Source: an uncultured eubacterium 1-6 (lineage in GTDB: Bacteria > Bacillota > Clostridia > Lachnospirales > Lachnospiraceae). Taken from it: a stretch of DNA of 32,857 nt. The translations under genes and the position numbers were made by a program. The notes beneath the pieces were generated by a model that saw only the letters and a program-made list of their open reading frames with translations, made no database searches and had not been told where the DNA came from. The stretch lies in assembly GCA_903789595.1 (NCBI GenBank), contig CAIFEZ010000001.1, forward strand, positions 226,343-259,199, written 5' to 3'. Below are positions 32,844-32,857 of this stretch, piece by piece (position 1 is the stretch's first letter; every line of letters starts with the position of its first letter).

Positions 32844-32857
32844 TTACAGTGTCAATA

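Overview
The window looks like a chromosomal segment of a Gram-positive anaerobe of the class Clostridia, most likely a member of the Lachnospiraceae. The signs are strong AGGAGG-type ribosome binding sites, sigma-A promoters, a tandem glycine riboswitch, a TAXI-type TRAP transporter, an alkaline-type F-ATPase operon and moderately high GC. The family assignment is inference from gene content; no 16S rRNA is present. Nearly everything is on the plus strand; only an SDR-family gene and a small HTH regulator are on the minus strand. I see no CRISPR array, tRNA, rRNA, phage or transposase.

Layout. 1-3541: an FGGY sugar kinase, then a membrane diguanylate cyclase with its own promoter. 3542-4791: palindromes, a strong terminator and a convergent SDR oxidoreductase. 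4842-5081: a palindromic interspersed repeat, followed by a two-part serine hydrolase of the beta-lactamase fold. 7011-9580: an ABC ATPase/permease pair joined by an ATGA overlap; the ATPase ends in a tail with a cysteine at every sixth residue. 9637-14389: TAXI binding lipoprotein, fused TRAP permease, cytidylate-kinase-like protein, a 96-residue unknown and a SprT-like HExxH protein. 14511-17699: leuS (own promoter, no T-box) and nth. 17700-24695: the ATP synthase operon a-c-b-(delta C-terminal domain + alpha)-gamma-beta-epsilon, closed by a strong terminator. 24731-24903: a second copy of the repeat. 24988-28258: malQ and an NSS-family symporter. 28416-29403: an HTH regulator and a short GNAT protein, divergent. 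29433-31324: a glycine riboswitch controlling an AGCS-family amino acid symporter. 31474-32843: a rearranged third repeat copy, a small unknown gene and a PrsW-type membrane protease.

The most unusual feature is the ATP synthase. There is no separate atpH (delta) gene. Instead a segment resembling the C-terminal half of delta/OSCP is fused to the N-terminus of the alpha subunit, and the N-terminal helical domain of delta is absent from the operon. Since alpha is present three times per enzyme, this would put three delta-C-like domains on one F1 head and calls for a changed peripheral stalk. Subunits a and gamma of the same operon also carry unusual C-terminal extensions rich in lysine.

The second notable find is a repeat family of about 173 bp with near-identical terminal inverted repeats. 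Two full copies lie about 20 kb apart, plus one fragment and one shortened copy in inverse orientation, all between genes. The elements encode nothing credible and look like MITE-like, or possibly structured-RNA, repeats.
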